Source: Aidingimonas lacisalsi (GTDB taxonomy: Bacteria > Pseudomonadota > Gammaproteobacteria > Pseudomonadales > Halomonadaceae). From it: DNA of 64,000 nucleotides. Made by a program: the position numbers and the translations under genes. Below, piece after piece: positions 1-9,117 of this stretch. Where the stretch lies: NCBI RefSeq assembly GCF_008079445.1, contig NZ_VRYH01000004.1, forward strand, positions 62,001 through 126,000, given 5' to 3'. The number at the start of each line of letters is the position of its first letter. The first letter of the stretch is position 1. A model generated the notes under the pieces. It ran no database searches and had not been told where the DNA came from. It saw only the letters and a list, made by a program, of their open reading frames with translations.

Positions 1-305
1 TGGAAGCCGAGCGAATACGTGAGCGGCTGCGTGGCAATGAGATGTGCGTCGCACTGGAAGTCGCAGGGCAGTCCTGGAGTACCGAGCGTCTGGCGAAAGA
101 AGCCGATGGCTGGCGCCATGAAGGACGAGATGTTGCGCTGCTTATCGGCGGTCCTGATGGGCTGGATTCCGAGCTGTCATCCCGGACGGAACAGCGCTGG
201 TCACTGTCGCCGTTGACGCTGCCTCATCCTCTGGTACGTCTGGTGGTTGCTGAACAAGTCTATCGGGCATGGACGCTGCTGGTGGGTCATCCTTACCATC
301 GCTGA
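1..305 (+). CDS. rlmH: 23S rRNA pseudouridine-1915 N3-methyltransferase RlmH, C-terminal part
   Basis: RlmH is a SPOUT-family enzyme that uses SAM to methylate pseudouridine 1915 of 23S rRNA on assembled ribosomes. Only the C-terminal ~100 residues are present; the frame is open from base 3 and the start lies left of the window. The SPOUT knot is clear: a central LLIGGPDGL segment, then SLSPLTLPHPLVR and the terminal YRAWTLLVGHPYHR, all hallmarks of the family. It lies directly upstream of mrdA, the order known in E. coli and Pseudomonas, separated by about 70 bases with no obvious terminator. Confidence 0.95.
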   Translation, partial: EAERIRERLRGNEMCVALEVAGQSWSTERLAKEADGWRHEGRDVALLIGGPDGLDSELSSRTEQRWSLSPLTLPHPLVRLVVAEQVYRAWTLLVGHPYHR

Positions 306-374
306 TGCCATGCCAGGGTGATCGAGAGAGTATTGATATATGGTGGATGCCAATGATGGCGTCGGGTAGGCTTC

Positions 375-2315
375 ATGCGTAAACAGCGTCGTTCGACGTT
401 ACAACCCCCTCGTACTCTGAAGAACACGCAGCATGAAGCGCACATATTCCGTGTCCGCTCGCTGTTGGCATTGTTGGTGGTCGTGTTGCTGACTGCCTTG
501 TTGATGGGGCGCTTGTTCTATCTGCAGGTCGTACAGCATGAGGTGTTCATCACCCGCTCCGAGAACAATCGGGTGCGTGTCGAGCCTCTACCGCCCAATC
601 GTGGTTTGATCTACGATCGTGATGGCGTGTTGCTGGCGGAAAACCGCCCGACGTATAACCTGACCCTGGTGCGCGAACGGGTAGAGGACCTCGATGAAAC
701 CCTGACGCTGCTGGTCGATATCCTGGGCTTGTCCGACGCAGAGGCCGATGCCTTTCGTGAACGGGCTCGCCGGCCACAGCGACCCTACCAGCCCGCGCTG
801 TTGATGAGTGGGCTCGATGACGAGGAAATCGCAGAGTTGGCGATCAATCGTTACCGCTTGCCCGGCGTCGAAGTGGAAGGGCAGCTTCAGCGCCATTATC
901 CCTATGCCAGGATCATGTCGCACGCGCTAGGATTCGTGGGGCGCATCAACGCCGCAGAACTCGAAACGCTGGACAGCAATGATTACGCCGGGACTCACTT
1001 CATCGGCAAAACTGGCGTAGAACGGTTCTACGAAGACGAGCTGCATGGCAAGGCGGGAGTTCGTCAGGTCGAAACCAACGCCAGTGGTCGAGTGTTGAGA
1101 GAGCTAGGACGTACGGACCCGGAGCCGGGACAGGATCTGACCTTGACCATCGACAAGGATATGCAGGCACTGGCTCACGAGCTTCTGGACGGACGCCGCG
1201 GCGCCATCGTGGCGATCGAACCGAAAACCGGGGGGATCCTGGCGATGGCGTCGGCTCCCGGTTTCGATACGAACCAGTTCGTGACTGGCATCGATCAGCA
1301 GTCGTATCAGGCACTGCAGCAAGATATCGACTTGCCTCTGTTCAACCGCGCGATACGCGGTACTTATCCCCCGGGGTCTACTGTCAAACCTTTCCTGGCG
1401 CTTGCGGGATTGGCCAATGGCGAGATCACTCCTGAGGAAACGATTTACGACCCCGGGTATTTCCAGTTACCCAATGACTCACGTCGTTATCGCAACTGGT
1501 TGCGTTGGGGACATGGCAGAGTCGACATGAAGCGGGCGATCACCGTGTCCAACAACACCTACTTCTATAGCCTGGCTCATGAAATGGGGATCGATGCTCT
1601 CTCGGACTATATGCACCGATTCGGCTTCGGTGAGCGCACCGGCCTGGACATTCAGGGAGCGAGCAGCGGTCTGATGCCGTCGCGCGAATGGAAGCGGGAA
1701 CGCTTCGGCGATCCCTGGTATCCCGGTGAAACCCTGTCGGTGGGTATCGGCCAGGGGTACTGGCAGGTGACACCGCTTCAGCTAGCAACGGCCACGGCAG
1801 TATTGGCCAACCACGGTCAGTGGGTTCGTCCACGGCTGGTACAGAAAATCGACGATGAGCGTGTCGACATCGAGCAACCCGGTACCAAGGAAGACCTGAC
1901 CCTGGACGACCAGGCGTGGTGGGATACGGTTTTTTCCGGTATGGAGCAGGTGGTGTCCGGTAGCGAAGGAACGGCTCGGCGCATCGGCGAGGGGCTTGAA
2001 TATCGGCTGGCGGGGAAATCGGGGACTGCTCAGGTATTCTCGCTGGGTCAGGATGAACAGTATGATGCCGAAGAGTTGGAGGAACGGCTGCGCGACCATG
2101 CCCTGTTCATCGCGTTTGCGCCGGTGGACGATCCTCAGATTGCCGTTTCCGTGATTGTCGAGAATGCCGGTGGTGGTAGCACCCATGCGGCACATCTGGC
2201 GCGCGCCATGACCGATGCCTGGTTGCTGGGACCGGATAACGACGAGCTCGATCCGGACAAGGTGCTTGATGAAGCCGACAGCGACGACAATGCGATGCCT
2301 GATACTCAAGGGTGA
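375..2315 (+). CDS. mrdA: Penicillin-binding protein 2 (elongasome transpeptidase)
   Basis: PBP2 is the inner-membrane D,D-transpeptidase of the elongasome, cross-linking peptidoglycan during side-wall growth with RodA and MreBCD. The 646 residues match the family length. One membrane helix lies near residues 27-50, followed by the pedestal (NRG..YDRDG motif) and the transpeptidase domain. The catalytic motifs are STVK with nucleophile Ser335, SNN at Ser392 and KSG at Lys548. The acidic C-terminal tail is dispensable-looking. The stop codon directly abuts the ATG of rodA, so translation is probably coupled. Confidence 0.97.
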   Translation: MRKQRRSTLQPPRTLKNTQHEAHIFRVRSLLALLVVVLLTALLMGRLFYLQVVQHEVFITRSENNRVRVEPLPPNRGLIYDRDGVLLAENRPTYNLTLVRERVEDLDETLTLLVDILGLSDAEADAFRERARRPQRPYQPALLMSGLDDEEIAELAINRYRLPGVEVEGQLQRHYPYARIMSHALGFVGRINAAELETLDSNDYAGTHFIGKTGVERFYEDELHGKAGVRQVETNASGRVLRELGRTDPEPGQDLTLTIDKDMQALAHELLDGRRGAIVAIEPKTGGILAMASAPGFDTNQFVTGIDQQSYQALQQDIDLPLFNRAIRGTYPPGSTVKPFLALAGLANGEITPEETIYDPGYFQLPNDSRRYRNWLRWGHGRVDMKRAITVSNNTYFYSLAHEMGIDALSDYMHRFGFGERTGLDIQGASSGLMPSREWKRERFGDPWYPGETLSVGIGQGYWQVTPLQLATATAVLANHGQWVRPRLVQKIDDERVDIEQPGTKEDLTLDDQAWWDTVFSGMEQVVSGSEGTARRIGEGLEYRLAGKSGTAQVFSLGQDEQYDAEELEERLRDHALFIAFAPVDDPQIAVSVIVENAGGGSTHAAHLARAMTDAWLLGPDNDELDPDKVLDEADSDDNAMPDTQG

Positions 2316-3449
2316 ATGAATTCAATGGAATTGACGGGCGGACATAGAGGAGTGACTCGTAGGCGCAGCCTGTGGAGCCGGCTGCATATCGACCCCTGGT
2401 TACTGTCGTTGCTGTTGGTGTTGATGGGATCGGGATTGATCGTGCTGTACAGCGCGAGCGGTCAGGACATGCAGACAGTGATTGCCCAACTGACGCGTTT
2501 TGGCGTTGCCTTGACCGTGTTATTCGTCATCGCTCAGATTTCGCCGGCGACGATGCTACGGTGGGCGCCGGTCGCCTATGGTGGCACCGTCTTGATGTTG
2601 CTGGCCGTGGAGATCATGGGGGATATGGGAATGGGGGCTCAGCGCTGGCTGGTCATTCCCGGGGTGCTTCGTTTCCAGCCCTCGGAGTTGATGAAGCTGG
2701 CCATGCCCTTGATGCTGGCCGCCTATATCAGCCGACGTGAATTGCCGCCGCGCTGGCGTGACCTGCTGGTCTGTGCCGCATTGATCGTCGTTCCGATCAT
2801 CATGATTGCCCGCCAGCCCGATCTGGGGACTTCCCTGCTGGTTGCTTGCTCCGGGGTCTTCGTGATTCTTCTTGCGGGGCTGTCATGGCGCTTCATTATC
2901 GTCATTGCCGCATTGGTCACTGCCGCGTTGCCGGTGCTATGGCTCTCCATGCACCAATATCAACGACAACGCGTATTGACGTTTCTCAACCCGGATACGG
3001 ATCCGTTGGGGGCCGGCTGGAATATCATACAGTCGACGACCGCGATCGGCAGTGGCGGCGTCCTGGGGAAGGGGTGGCTGGAAGGTACCCAGTCGCAACT
3101 CGAGTTTCTGCCCGAGCGACATACCGATTTTATCGTTGCTGTGTTGGGTGAAGAGTTCGGGCTCGCGGGTATGTGGCTGGTGTTAGTGCTGTATCTGTTG
3201 ATTGTCATGCGTGGCATGTGGCTCGCCAATGAGGCGCAAGATAGTTTCGGGCGGTTGTTGGGCGGCAGCATCGTGTTGACGTTCTTTATCTATGTATTCG
3301 TCAACGTGGGGATGGTGAGCGGTATTCTACCCATCGTCGGTGTGCCTCTGCCGTTGGTCAGTTTCGGGGGAACGTCGAGCGTGACCTTGCTGATTGGTTT
3401 CGGTATTCTCATGTCCGTCCATTCCCACCGTCGCCTGTTGTCACGTTAA
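2316..3449 (+). CDS. rodA: RodA, SEDS-family peptidoglycan glycosyltransferase
   Basis: RodA polymerises lipid II into glycan strands and forms a complex with PBP2. The protein has 377 residues and about ten hydrophobic segments, beginning with DPWLLSLLLVLMGSGLIVLYSAS. Family signatures are visible: RQPDLGTSLL in the middle and the FLPERHTDFIVAVLGEE loop, followed by PIVGVPLPLVSFGGTS near the C-terminus. It starts on the base after the mrdA stop, so the pair is cotranscribed. An N-terminal extension of about 25 residues before the first helix is longer than in E. coli. Confidence 0.97.
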   Translation: MNSMELTGGHRGVTRRRSLWSRLHIDPWLLSLLLVLMGSGLIVLYSASGQDMQTVIAQLTRFGVALTVLFVIAQISPATMLRWAPVAYGGTVLMLLAVEIMGDMGMGAQRWLVIPGVLRFQPSELMKLAMPLMLAAYISRRELPPRWRDLLVCAALIVVPIIMIARQPDLGTSLLVACSGVFVILLAGLSWRFIIVIAALVTAALPVLWLSMHQYQRQRVLTFLNPDTDPLGAGWNIIQSTTAIGSGGVLGKGWLEGTQSQLEFLPERHTDFIVAVLGEEFGLAGMWLVLVLYLLIVMRGMWLANEAQDSFGRLLGGSIVLTFFIYVFVNVGMVSGILPIVGVPLPLVSFGGTSSVTLLIGFGILMSVHSHRRLLSR

Positions 3450-3481
3450 CCGGTGATGGTAAGCATGTTATAGGGAGTTAA

Positions 3482-4534
3482 ATGCTGATGACGAAGTGTC
3501 GCGCTCGTGGGAAGACCCGGCGTGTCATCAATGATGGTGTCGGTCTGCTGATCGTGGCCTGGTTATCGCTGATGTCCTCGAGCGTAGAGGCGGCGCGTTT
3601 CGATCCTGACGATAATCCGGACGCGGCGGCTCTGATCGATGAGCTGGTGGCTCAAGGAGGAGACCGGGCTTGGCTTGAATCGACATTGAGTGACGCCAGC
3701 TTCGAGCAGACGGTGCTCGATGCCATGGACAGCGCCGCCGAAGGGCGTCTGCGTTGGGATGAGTACCGCGATATTTTCCTGACCGATGAACGGATCGAGC
3801 AGGGGGTGGCGTTCATTGAGGATTACGCCGACGCGTTCGAGCGAGTCGAAGCCCGGTACGGTGTTCCGCGTGAGTTCGTGGCCGCCATCATCGGCGTGGA
3901 AACCGCTTACGGTCGTCATACCGGCCGTCATCGTGTGCTCGACTCCTTGGCCACTCTGGCCTTCGAGCATCCGTCGAGAGGTGGATTCTTCCGTAGTGAA
4001 CTGGCGGCATTCCTGCAAATCACCAGCCAGGAAGATGTCGATCCACGCCAACCCAAGGGATCGTATGCGGGGGCAATGGGCTACCCGCAATTCATTCCTA
4101 CGAGCTATCGGGCCTATGCCGTGGATTTCGACGGTGATGGTGTGCGGGATCTGCTGGGCAACCCGGTCGATGCGATAGGCAGTGTCGGTAATTACTTTGC
4201 CGAACATGGCTGGCAATCGGGCGAGCCGGTCGTCAGCCGAGCCCGAGGGCCCTCAAGCCGGCCCGATGGTATCGACTTCAATGCCACACGGGAGCCTTAC
4301 GTGTCACTCGACACTCTGTCGGATTACGGTATCGATGCCGTCGATGAGCTGCCGACGTCGCACAACGTCGTTCCCATCGCGCTCGATCATGCGGCAGATG
4401 ACGGCGTTCGTTACACCTATTGGTTGGGCCATCATAATTTTTATGTGATCACCCGATATAATCACAGTCACCTGTATGCGATGGCAGTGACGGAACTGGC
4501 GGATGCCATTCGTGATGCTAGGGAGGCGCGCTGA
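3482..4534 (+). CDS. mltB: Membrane-bound lytic murein transglycosylase B
   Basis: MltB cleaves the glycan backbone of peptidoglycan, forming 1,6-anhydroMurNAc ends. The protein has 350 residues with a signal-like hydrophobic stretch around residues 18-36 ending in SSVEAA. No lipobox cysteine is visible, so it may be periplasmic rather than lipid-anchored. The SLT-B fold is shown by GVETAYGRHTGRH with catalytic Glu140, then GSYAGAMGYPQFIPTSYR and DFDGDGVRDL. A good ribosome site (AGGGAG) precedes the chosen ATG. The stop overlaps the rlpA start. mltB in this position is as in Pseudomonas and not E. coli. Confidence 0.93.
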   Translation: MLMTKCRARGKTRRVINDGVGLLIVAWLSLMSSSVEAARFDPDDNPDAAALIDELVAQGGDRAWLESTLSDASFEQTVLDAMDSAAEGRLRWDEYRDIFLTDERIEQGVAFIEDYADAFERVEARYGVPREFVAAIIGVETAYGRHTGRHRVLDSLATLAFEHPSRGGFFRSELAAFLQITSQEDVDPRQPKGSYAGAMGYPQFIPTSYRAYAVDFDGDGVRDLLGNPVDAIGSVGNYFAEHGWQSGEPVVSRARGPSSRPDGIDFNATREPYVSLDTLSDYGIDAVDELPTSHNVVPIALDHAADDGVRYTYWLGHHNFYVITRYNHSHLYAMAVTELADAIRDAREAR

Positions 4535-5589
4535 TGACTCACGAGCGCTGGTACCCCGGTGTTTTCCAGGCGGTGTGCCTGGCAGTCATGACGATGTTGC
4601 TGGTTGGCTGTGCCAGTTCCGGGGGCGGTCCGAGTACCGGGCGGGATGATTCGGTACCGTCCTCGTCGGATGCGACTCACAGTGCCGCCGGGCGGTATGC
4701 CATGACTCGGGATGCTTACCCGGAGTTACCGCCGGATGTCTCGGATGTTCCCAATGCCGTTCCCCGGAGTGAGCCTCGATCCCGGCGCGGTAATACGTCT
4801 CCCTATGAAGTGTTGGGCAAGCAATATCATGTCATGGAGGATGCCAGTGACTATGAAAGTCGCGGGACGGCGTCCTGGTATGGCAAGAAGTTTCATGGCT
4901 ATACCACGTCCAATGGCGAAATCTATGATATGTACAAGATGACTGCCGCGCATAAATCACTGCCCCTGCCGTCCTACGCACGCGTCACGAGTGTCGATAA
5001 TGGCCGTTCCGTGATCGTCAAAGTCAACGATCGCGGTCCATTTCACGACGATCGTGAGATCGATCTGTCATATGCAGCGGCGTCACGCTTGGACATTCTT
5101 GGACATGGCACCGGTCGGGTGCGTGTCGAGGTGATAGATCCCGCAGACTGGCGACATAAGCAGGCTGGTAACGTCGCTTCCCGTCAGGCGGGGAGTGGCG
5201 TGGATAACCGGGCCACAGCGTCTGCCAGTGCTGATGAATCGGCCATGGGCGAAACCACCGCCGGCGAGGCGACAGAGGCGCTTGATGACAGTGCACGCCG
5301 CGCGGCTAGCATCATGGCGGTCGACGATCAACCCGGGGCGGCGGGTCCCTCCGAGGGGCAAGGTGTCTTCTTGCAGGTTGCTGCGTTGAGCTCGTCGGTA
5401 AATGCGCAACGCATGCGCTCTCAGCTTCAAGAGTCACTCGAGCAACCAGTGCGTGTCACCAGCGAGAGCGGCTTGCATCGGGTACAAGTCGGCCCGCTTC
5501 GCGACGAGGAGAGTGCGCTCGTCCCGTTGCGCGAGAAACTGCGTCGAACAGGTATCGAACAGACCGTGGTGGTACGCAGTGGGCACTGA
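4534..5589 (+). CDS. rlpA: RlpA septal-ring lipoprotein / lytic transglycosylase with SPOR domain
   Basis: RlpA is an outer-membrane lipoprotein that cleaves denuded glycan strands at the septum in Pseudomonas. The 351 residues show a lipoprotein signal (LLVGC, Cys26), a low-complexity Ser/Gly/Asp linker, the double-psi beta-barrel RlpA domain (about residues 108-205, with GTASWYGKKFHGYTTSNGE and VKVNDRGPFHDDREIDLS), a second Ala/Gly-rich linker, and a C-terminal SPOR domain (about 273-350) that binds denuded glycan. TGATG overlap with mltB indicates coupled translation of two glycan-cleaving enzymes. Confidence 0.95.
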   Translation: MTHERWYPGVFQAVCLAVMTMLLVGCASSGGGPSTGRDDSVPSSSDATHSAAGRYAMTRDAYPELPPDVSDVPNAVPRSEPRSRRGNTSPYEVLGKQYHVMEDASDYESRGTASWYGKKFHGYTTSNGEIYDMYKMTAAHKSLPLPSYARVTSVDNGRSVIVKVNDRGPFHDDREIDLSYAAASRLDILGHGTGRVRVEVIDPADWRHKQAGNVASRQAGSGVDNRATASASADESAMGETTAGEATEALDDSARRAASIMAVDDQPGAAGPSEGQGVFLQVAALSSSVNAQRMRSQLQESLEQPVRVTSESGLHRVQVGPLRDEESALVPLREKLRRTGIEQTVVVRSGH

Positions 5590-5692
5590 TATCATTTCAT
5601 CGGTTCTTACATCGGCTGTCACGGCAGCGATGCTGGGCAGAACGTATCGGTTGCCATAATTTCAGGCATTTATCCTTCATCCTTCTATCATC

Positions 5693-6904
5693 ATGAGACA
5701 TGCAGTCATGAGAGAGTCACTACTATCCGTGGGTTCGCGCCGCCTGGTCGTATTGCTGGTGCTGTTATGCCTGAGTTTGTTGCCGGTGACGGCGACCTCT
5801 CAGGAAGTACCGGGTGCACAGACGCTGATCCCGTCTCCCCCCCAACTCAATGCCTCCTCCTGGTTGTTGATGGATGCCGATACCGGTGAAGTGCTGGTCG
5901 AGCACGATGCCGACGAGTCCTTGCCGCCGGCCAGTCTGACCAAGTTGATGACGGCGTATCTCGTTGAGCATGAACTCAATCGTGGCAACCTCGGTCTCGA
6001 TGATCAGGTGAGTGTCAGTGAAAATGCCTGGCGAACCGGTGGTTCGCGGATGTTCATACAGGAAGGCAGTACCGTACCGCTGCAGGAGTTGCTGCACGGT
6101 ATCATCATTGCATCCGGAAACGATGCGAGTGTCGCCGTGGCTGAACATGTGGCGGGCAGTGAAGCCGCATTCGCCGAGTTGATGAATCAACAGGCCGAAC
6201 GGCTGGGCATGGAGAATACGCATTTCGTGAATTCGACCGGGCTGCCGGACCCTGACCATTACGCCTCCGCTCACGATCTGGCAACGTTGTCCCGCCACAT
6301 TATCAATGACTACCCCGAACACTATGCCATCTATGCGGAACGGGAATTTACCTACAACGATATCGCTCAATCGAATCGCAACAGTCTGTTGTGGCGTGAT
6401 TCCAGTTACGATGGCCTGAAAACCGGGCATACCGAGGCTGCCGGCTATTGCCTGGTCGCTTCGGCTAAGCGCGATGGCATGCGTCTCATTTCCGTCGTCA
6501 TGGGTACCGATTCGGAAGATGCTCGCGCTCAAGAGACCCAGAAGCTGATGAGTTATGGCTTCCGCTTCTTCGAGACCTTGACGCTTTATGACGAAGGCGA
6601 GGAATTGGATGCGCCGCGTATCTGGGGTGGCGAGTCCGATCAACTGAGTGTGGGTGTCGACCAGCGGATCCGCATGACGATTCCCAGGGGAAGTGACGAT
6701 TCGCTATCCGCGAGTCTCAGTATGCCTGAATCGATCGAGGCCCCGGTAGCGCAGGGGGATCGTATCGGTACACTGGAAATCACCCTGGCTGACGAGACAT
6801 TGAAGGAAGTGCCGCTGGTGGCACTGGAAGATGTGGATGAAGGCAGTCTCTTCAAGCGGTTAATGGATATGGTCAAGCGCTTCATTGCTGGCTTCTTCGA
6901 TTGA
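5693..6904 (+). CDS. dacA: D-alanyl-D-alanine carboxypeptidase (PBP5/6 type)
   Basis: This enzyme removes the terminal D-Ala from peptidoglycan pentapeptides and so limits cross-linking. The 403 residues comprise a signal sequence (hydrophobic core about residues 19-33), a catalytic domain with SLTK (Ser81, Lys84), SGN (Ser141) and KTG (Lys243), a small C-terminal beta domain, and a terminal amphipathic helix (FKRLMDMVKRFIAGFF) that anchors PBP5-type enzymes to the periplasmic face of the membrane. A second ATG at 5708 gives an equally good signal peptide, and neither start has a strong ribosome site. A gap of about 100 bases separates it from rlpA. Confidence 0.95.
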   Translation: MRHAVMRESLLSVGSRRLVVLLVLLCLSLLPVTATSQEVPGAQTLIPSPPQLNASSWLLMDADTGEVLVEHDADESLPPASLTKLMTAYLVEHELNRGNLGLDDQVSVSENAWRTGGSRMFIQEGSTVPLQELLHGIIIASGNDASVAVAEHVAGSEAAFAELMNQQAERLGMENTHFVNSTGLPDPDHYASAHDLATLSRHIINDYPEHYAIYAEREFTYNDIAQSNRNSLLWRDSSYDGLKTGHTEAAGYCLVASAKRDGMRLISVVMGTDSEDARAQETQKLMSYGFRFFETLTLYDEGEELDAPRIWGGESDQLSVGVDQRIRMTIPRGSDDSLSASLSMPESIEAPVAQGDRIGTLEITLADETLKEVPLVALEDVDEGSLFKRLMDMVKRFIAGFFD

Positions 6905-6964
6905 TGGCGTTACCTTCATGACTGACTCGGGGGCATTCCCTCGGGTCTCGTCATCCGCTCTGGT

Positions 6965-6993
6965 TTGGTAGTTACCGATAGGTTGAGTAGAAT
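6965..6993 (+). promoter_or_regulatory. Probable sigma70 promoter of ybeD-lipB-lipA
   Basis: A -35 box TTGGTA (6965-6970) and a -10 box TAGAAT (6988-6993) are separated by exactly 17 bases and lie about 30 bases before ybeD, after the dacA stop. No rival start signal is evident in the 120-base gap, so ybeD-lipB-lipA probably has its own promoter. Seen by eye; not tested. Confidence 0.5.
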
Positions 6994-7024
6994 ACTCGGA
7001 AATGCGTACTAACGAGTAAATCTC

Positions 7025-7336
7025 ATGAGCGACTCGTCCTTGCGTGATCTTCGTCAGACGACCGGTGACGCGGAAACGCCACAACCCCGAATCGAATTCC
7101 CATGTGATTACCCATTGAAAATCGTCGGTGATGCGGTCGACGGTTTTCACGATGCGGTCATGGCGATCCTCGAACAGCATGCCCCTGAACTCGATCGAGA
7201 TAGCGTTCAGGTCATCGACAGTCGCAATGGCCGTTTCCAGTCGTTGCGTGTGACAATCACGGCAACGGGCGACAAGCAGCTGCAGTCCTTGTTTGCCGAC
7301 CTCAAGGCAACCGGTCGCGTTCACATGGTGCTCTGA
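7025..7336 (+). CDS. ybeD: DUF493 (YbeD-like) protein
   Basis: This is a 103-residue DUF493 protein of unknown molecular role, with an ACT-like ferredoxin fold in known structures. Family features include FPCDYPLKIVGDA near the N-terminus and a C-terminal sheet ending in TGRVHMVL. The first 25 residues are polar and probably disordered. Its place between dacA and lipB is conserved widely in gammaproteobacteria. It ends on the base before the lipB ATG, so the two are translated together and a role linked to lipoylation is often suggested, though not shown. Confidence 0.93.
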   Translation: MSDSSLRDLRQTTGDAETPQPRIEFPCDYPLKIVGDAVDGFHDAVMAILEQHAPELDRDSVQVIDSRNGRFQSLRVTITATGDKQLQSLFADLKATGRVHMVL

Positions 7337-8023
7337 ATGATAGCCAAGGGTGGGCAACTGGATGTCCATTGCCTGGGGCTGAAGCCCTATCGTGAGGTGT
7401 GGCAAGCCATGCGTAGATTCACCGACCAGCGCGACGGTGATGCGCGTGACCAGTTGTGGGTCGTGGAGCATGAACCGGTGTTCACCCAAGGGCAGGCCGG
7501 CAAGGCGGAGCATCTGCTACTCCCCGGCGACATTCCGGTCGTTGATACCGATCGAGGCGGACAAATCACCTATCACGGGCCTGGCCAATTGGTGTTATAC
7601 CCCTTGCTGGATGTCAAACGTGCTCGTATCGGCGTTCGCATGCTGGTCGATGCCTTGGAGAATTCGGTCGTCGATGCATTGCGGGAGCACGGTATCGCTG
7701 CCCGGGCACGGCCGGATGCCCCAGGCGTCTATGTCGGTGCTGACAAGATCGCATCGTTGGGGTTGCGGATTCGCCGAGGTTGCAGTTTCCATGGCATTGC
7801 CATCAATCTGGACATGGATCTGTCCCCGTTTGCAAGAATCAACCCCTGTGGCTATGCAGGGCAGGCCATGACTCAACTGGCCGATTTGACAACAATGCCG
7901 CTTGATCGCCATGCCGAGGCTTCGCGTCTGGTTCGTTGTCTGGCATTGCGTTTGGGCTGTTATGCACTGAATCAGTCTGGTATGCCGCCTGCGCTTGTGA
8001 CTGACGAGTCGGCGACTGCCTAG
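7337..8023 (+). CDS. lipB: Octanoyl-[ACP]:protein N-octanoyltransferase LipB
   Basis: LipB transfers octanoate from acyl carrier protein to the lipoyl domains of 2-oxoacid dehydrogenases and GcvH, the first step of endogenous lipoate synthesis. The 228-residue protein has [13 protein letters not shown] (73-85), catalytic Lys137 in [12 protein letters not shown] and catalytic Cys171 in RINPCGYAG. Its ATG immediately follows the ybeD stop, with any ribosome site inside ybeD. lipA follows after 36 bases, so substrate octanoylation and sulfur insertion are encoded together. Confidence 0.97.
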   Translation: MIAKGGQLDVHCLGLKPYREVWQAMRRFTDQRDGDARDQLWVVEHEPVFTQGQAGKAEHLLLPGDIPVVDTDRGGQITYHGPGQLVLYPLLDVKRARIGVRMLVDALENSVVDALREHGIAARARPDAPGVYVGADKIASLGLRIRRGCSFHGIAINLDMDLSPFARINPCGYAGQAMTQLADLTTMPLDRHAEASRLVRCLALRLGCYALNQSGMPPALVTDESATA

Positions 8024-8059
8024 TTTTCTCTCACGTTTTCGAACAGCAGGATAACGATC

Positions 8060-9055
8060 ATGACCGAGACGATTGCCGCTACACAAAGCAAGGCCGCTGC
8101 TGCCAAGAAAGGACGTGCCGAACGTGGTGTCAAGCTGCGCGGCGCTGAGAAGGTGGCACGCATTCCGGTCAAGGTGATACCGACCGAAACCATCCCGAAG
8201 AAGCCTGAGTGGCTAAGGGTTCGGATGCCGGTATCGCCTGAAATCACACGTATCAAACAGACGCTGCGCAAGCACGGTCTGCATACGGTATGTGAAGAAG
8301 CCTCTTGCCCGAATCTAGGCGAGTGCTTCAATGGGGGGACCGCCACGTTCATGATCATGGGAGATATCTGTACGCGCCGCTGTCCGTTCTGTGACGTTGC
8401 CCATGGTCGTCCCAACGCGCTCAATGAAAACGAGCCTCGCGAGCTGGCTGAAGCCATTGCTGAAATGCGGCTGAACTATGTCGTCGTCACGTCAGTGGAT
8501 CGTGATGATCTGCGTGATGGCGGGGCGAAGCATTTTGCCGACTGCATCCGTGAAATTCGTAACGATAGTCCCGAGATCGAAGTCGAGGTGCTGGTTCCGG
8601 ATTTCCGTGGTCGCATGAACGTGGCTCTGGATGCATTCGAAGAGACGGCACCCGATGTGTTCAACCATAACCTGGAAACCGTACCCGCGCTGTATCGCAC
8701 GGTGCGTCCGGGGGCCGATTATCAGTGGTCACTGGATCTGCTCAAGCAATACAAGGCGCGTCGGCCCGATGTGTTGACCAAGTCCGGTTTGATGCTCGGC
8801 GTCGGGGAGACCGACGAGCAGGTGATCGAGGTGATGCGCGACCTGCGAGATCATGATGTCGATATGTTGACGCTCGGCCAGTACATGCAGCCGTCTCGCG
8901 ATCACCTGCCAGTCGATCGCTGGGTGCATCCCGATACCTTCGATTGGTTTGCGGAGCAGGGAAAAGCCATGGGCTTCACCCACGTGGCGTCAGGCCCATT
9001 GGTGCGCTCTTCCTACCACGCCGATAAACAGGCCCACGGCGTCGAAGTGAAGTAA
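8060..9055 (+). CDS. lipA: Lipoyl synthase LipA (radical SAM)
   Basis: LipA inserts two sulfurs into protein-bound octanoyl groups to form lipoate. The 331-residue protein carries both [4Fe-4S] clusters: the auxiliary, sacrificial cluster motif Cys78-x4-Cys83-x5-Cys89 and the radical-SAM motif Cys104-x3-Cys108-x2-Cys111. The C-terminal [12 protein letters not shown] segment supplies the conserved serine that ligates the auxiliary cluster. The N-terminal 45 residues are basic and Ala-rich. It is the last gene of the ybeD-lipB-lipA unit and converges on a LysR gene. Confidence 0.97.
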   Translation: MTETIAATQSKAAAAKKGRAERGVKLRGAEKVARIPVKVIPTETIPKKPEWLRVRMPVSPEITRIKQTLRKHGLHTVCEEASCPNLGECFNGGTATFMIMGDICTRRCPFCDVAHGRPNALNENEPRELAEAIAEMRLNYVVVTSVDRDDLRDGGAKHFADCIREIRNDSPEIEVEVLVPDFRGRMNVALDAFEETAPDVFNHNLETVPALYRTVRPGADYQWSLDLLKQYKARRPDVLTKSGLMLGVGETDEQVIEVMRDLRDHDVDMLTLGQYMQPSRDHLPVDRWVHPDTFDWFAEQGKAMGFTHVASGPLVRSSYHADKQAHGVEVK

Positions 9056-9082
9056 ACCGGACGCGAGTCGTCGGCGCTGGAT

Positions 9083-9117
9083 CCCGTGGCCTAGAATCTG
9101 GTGTTTTCGGCCACGGG
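9083..9117. other. Perfect 9-bp inverted repeat at the lipA/pycR convergent junction
   Basis: CCCGTGGCC (9083-9091) is the exact reverse complement of GGCCACGGG (9109-9117), with a 17-base loop. It covers the last codons and stop of the leftward LysR gene and lies 28 bases past the lipA stop. It could act as a bidirectional terminator, but neither strand has a T tract after it. Confidence 0.45.
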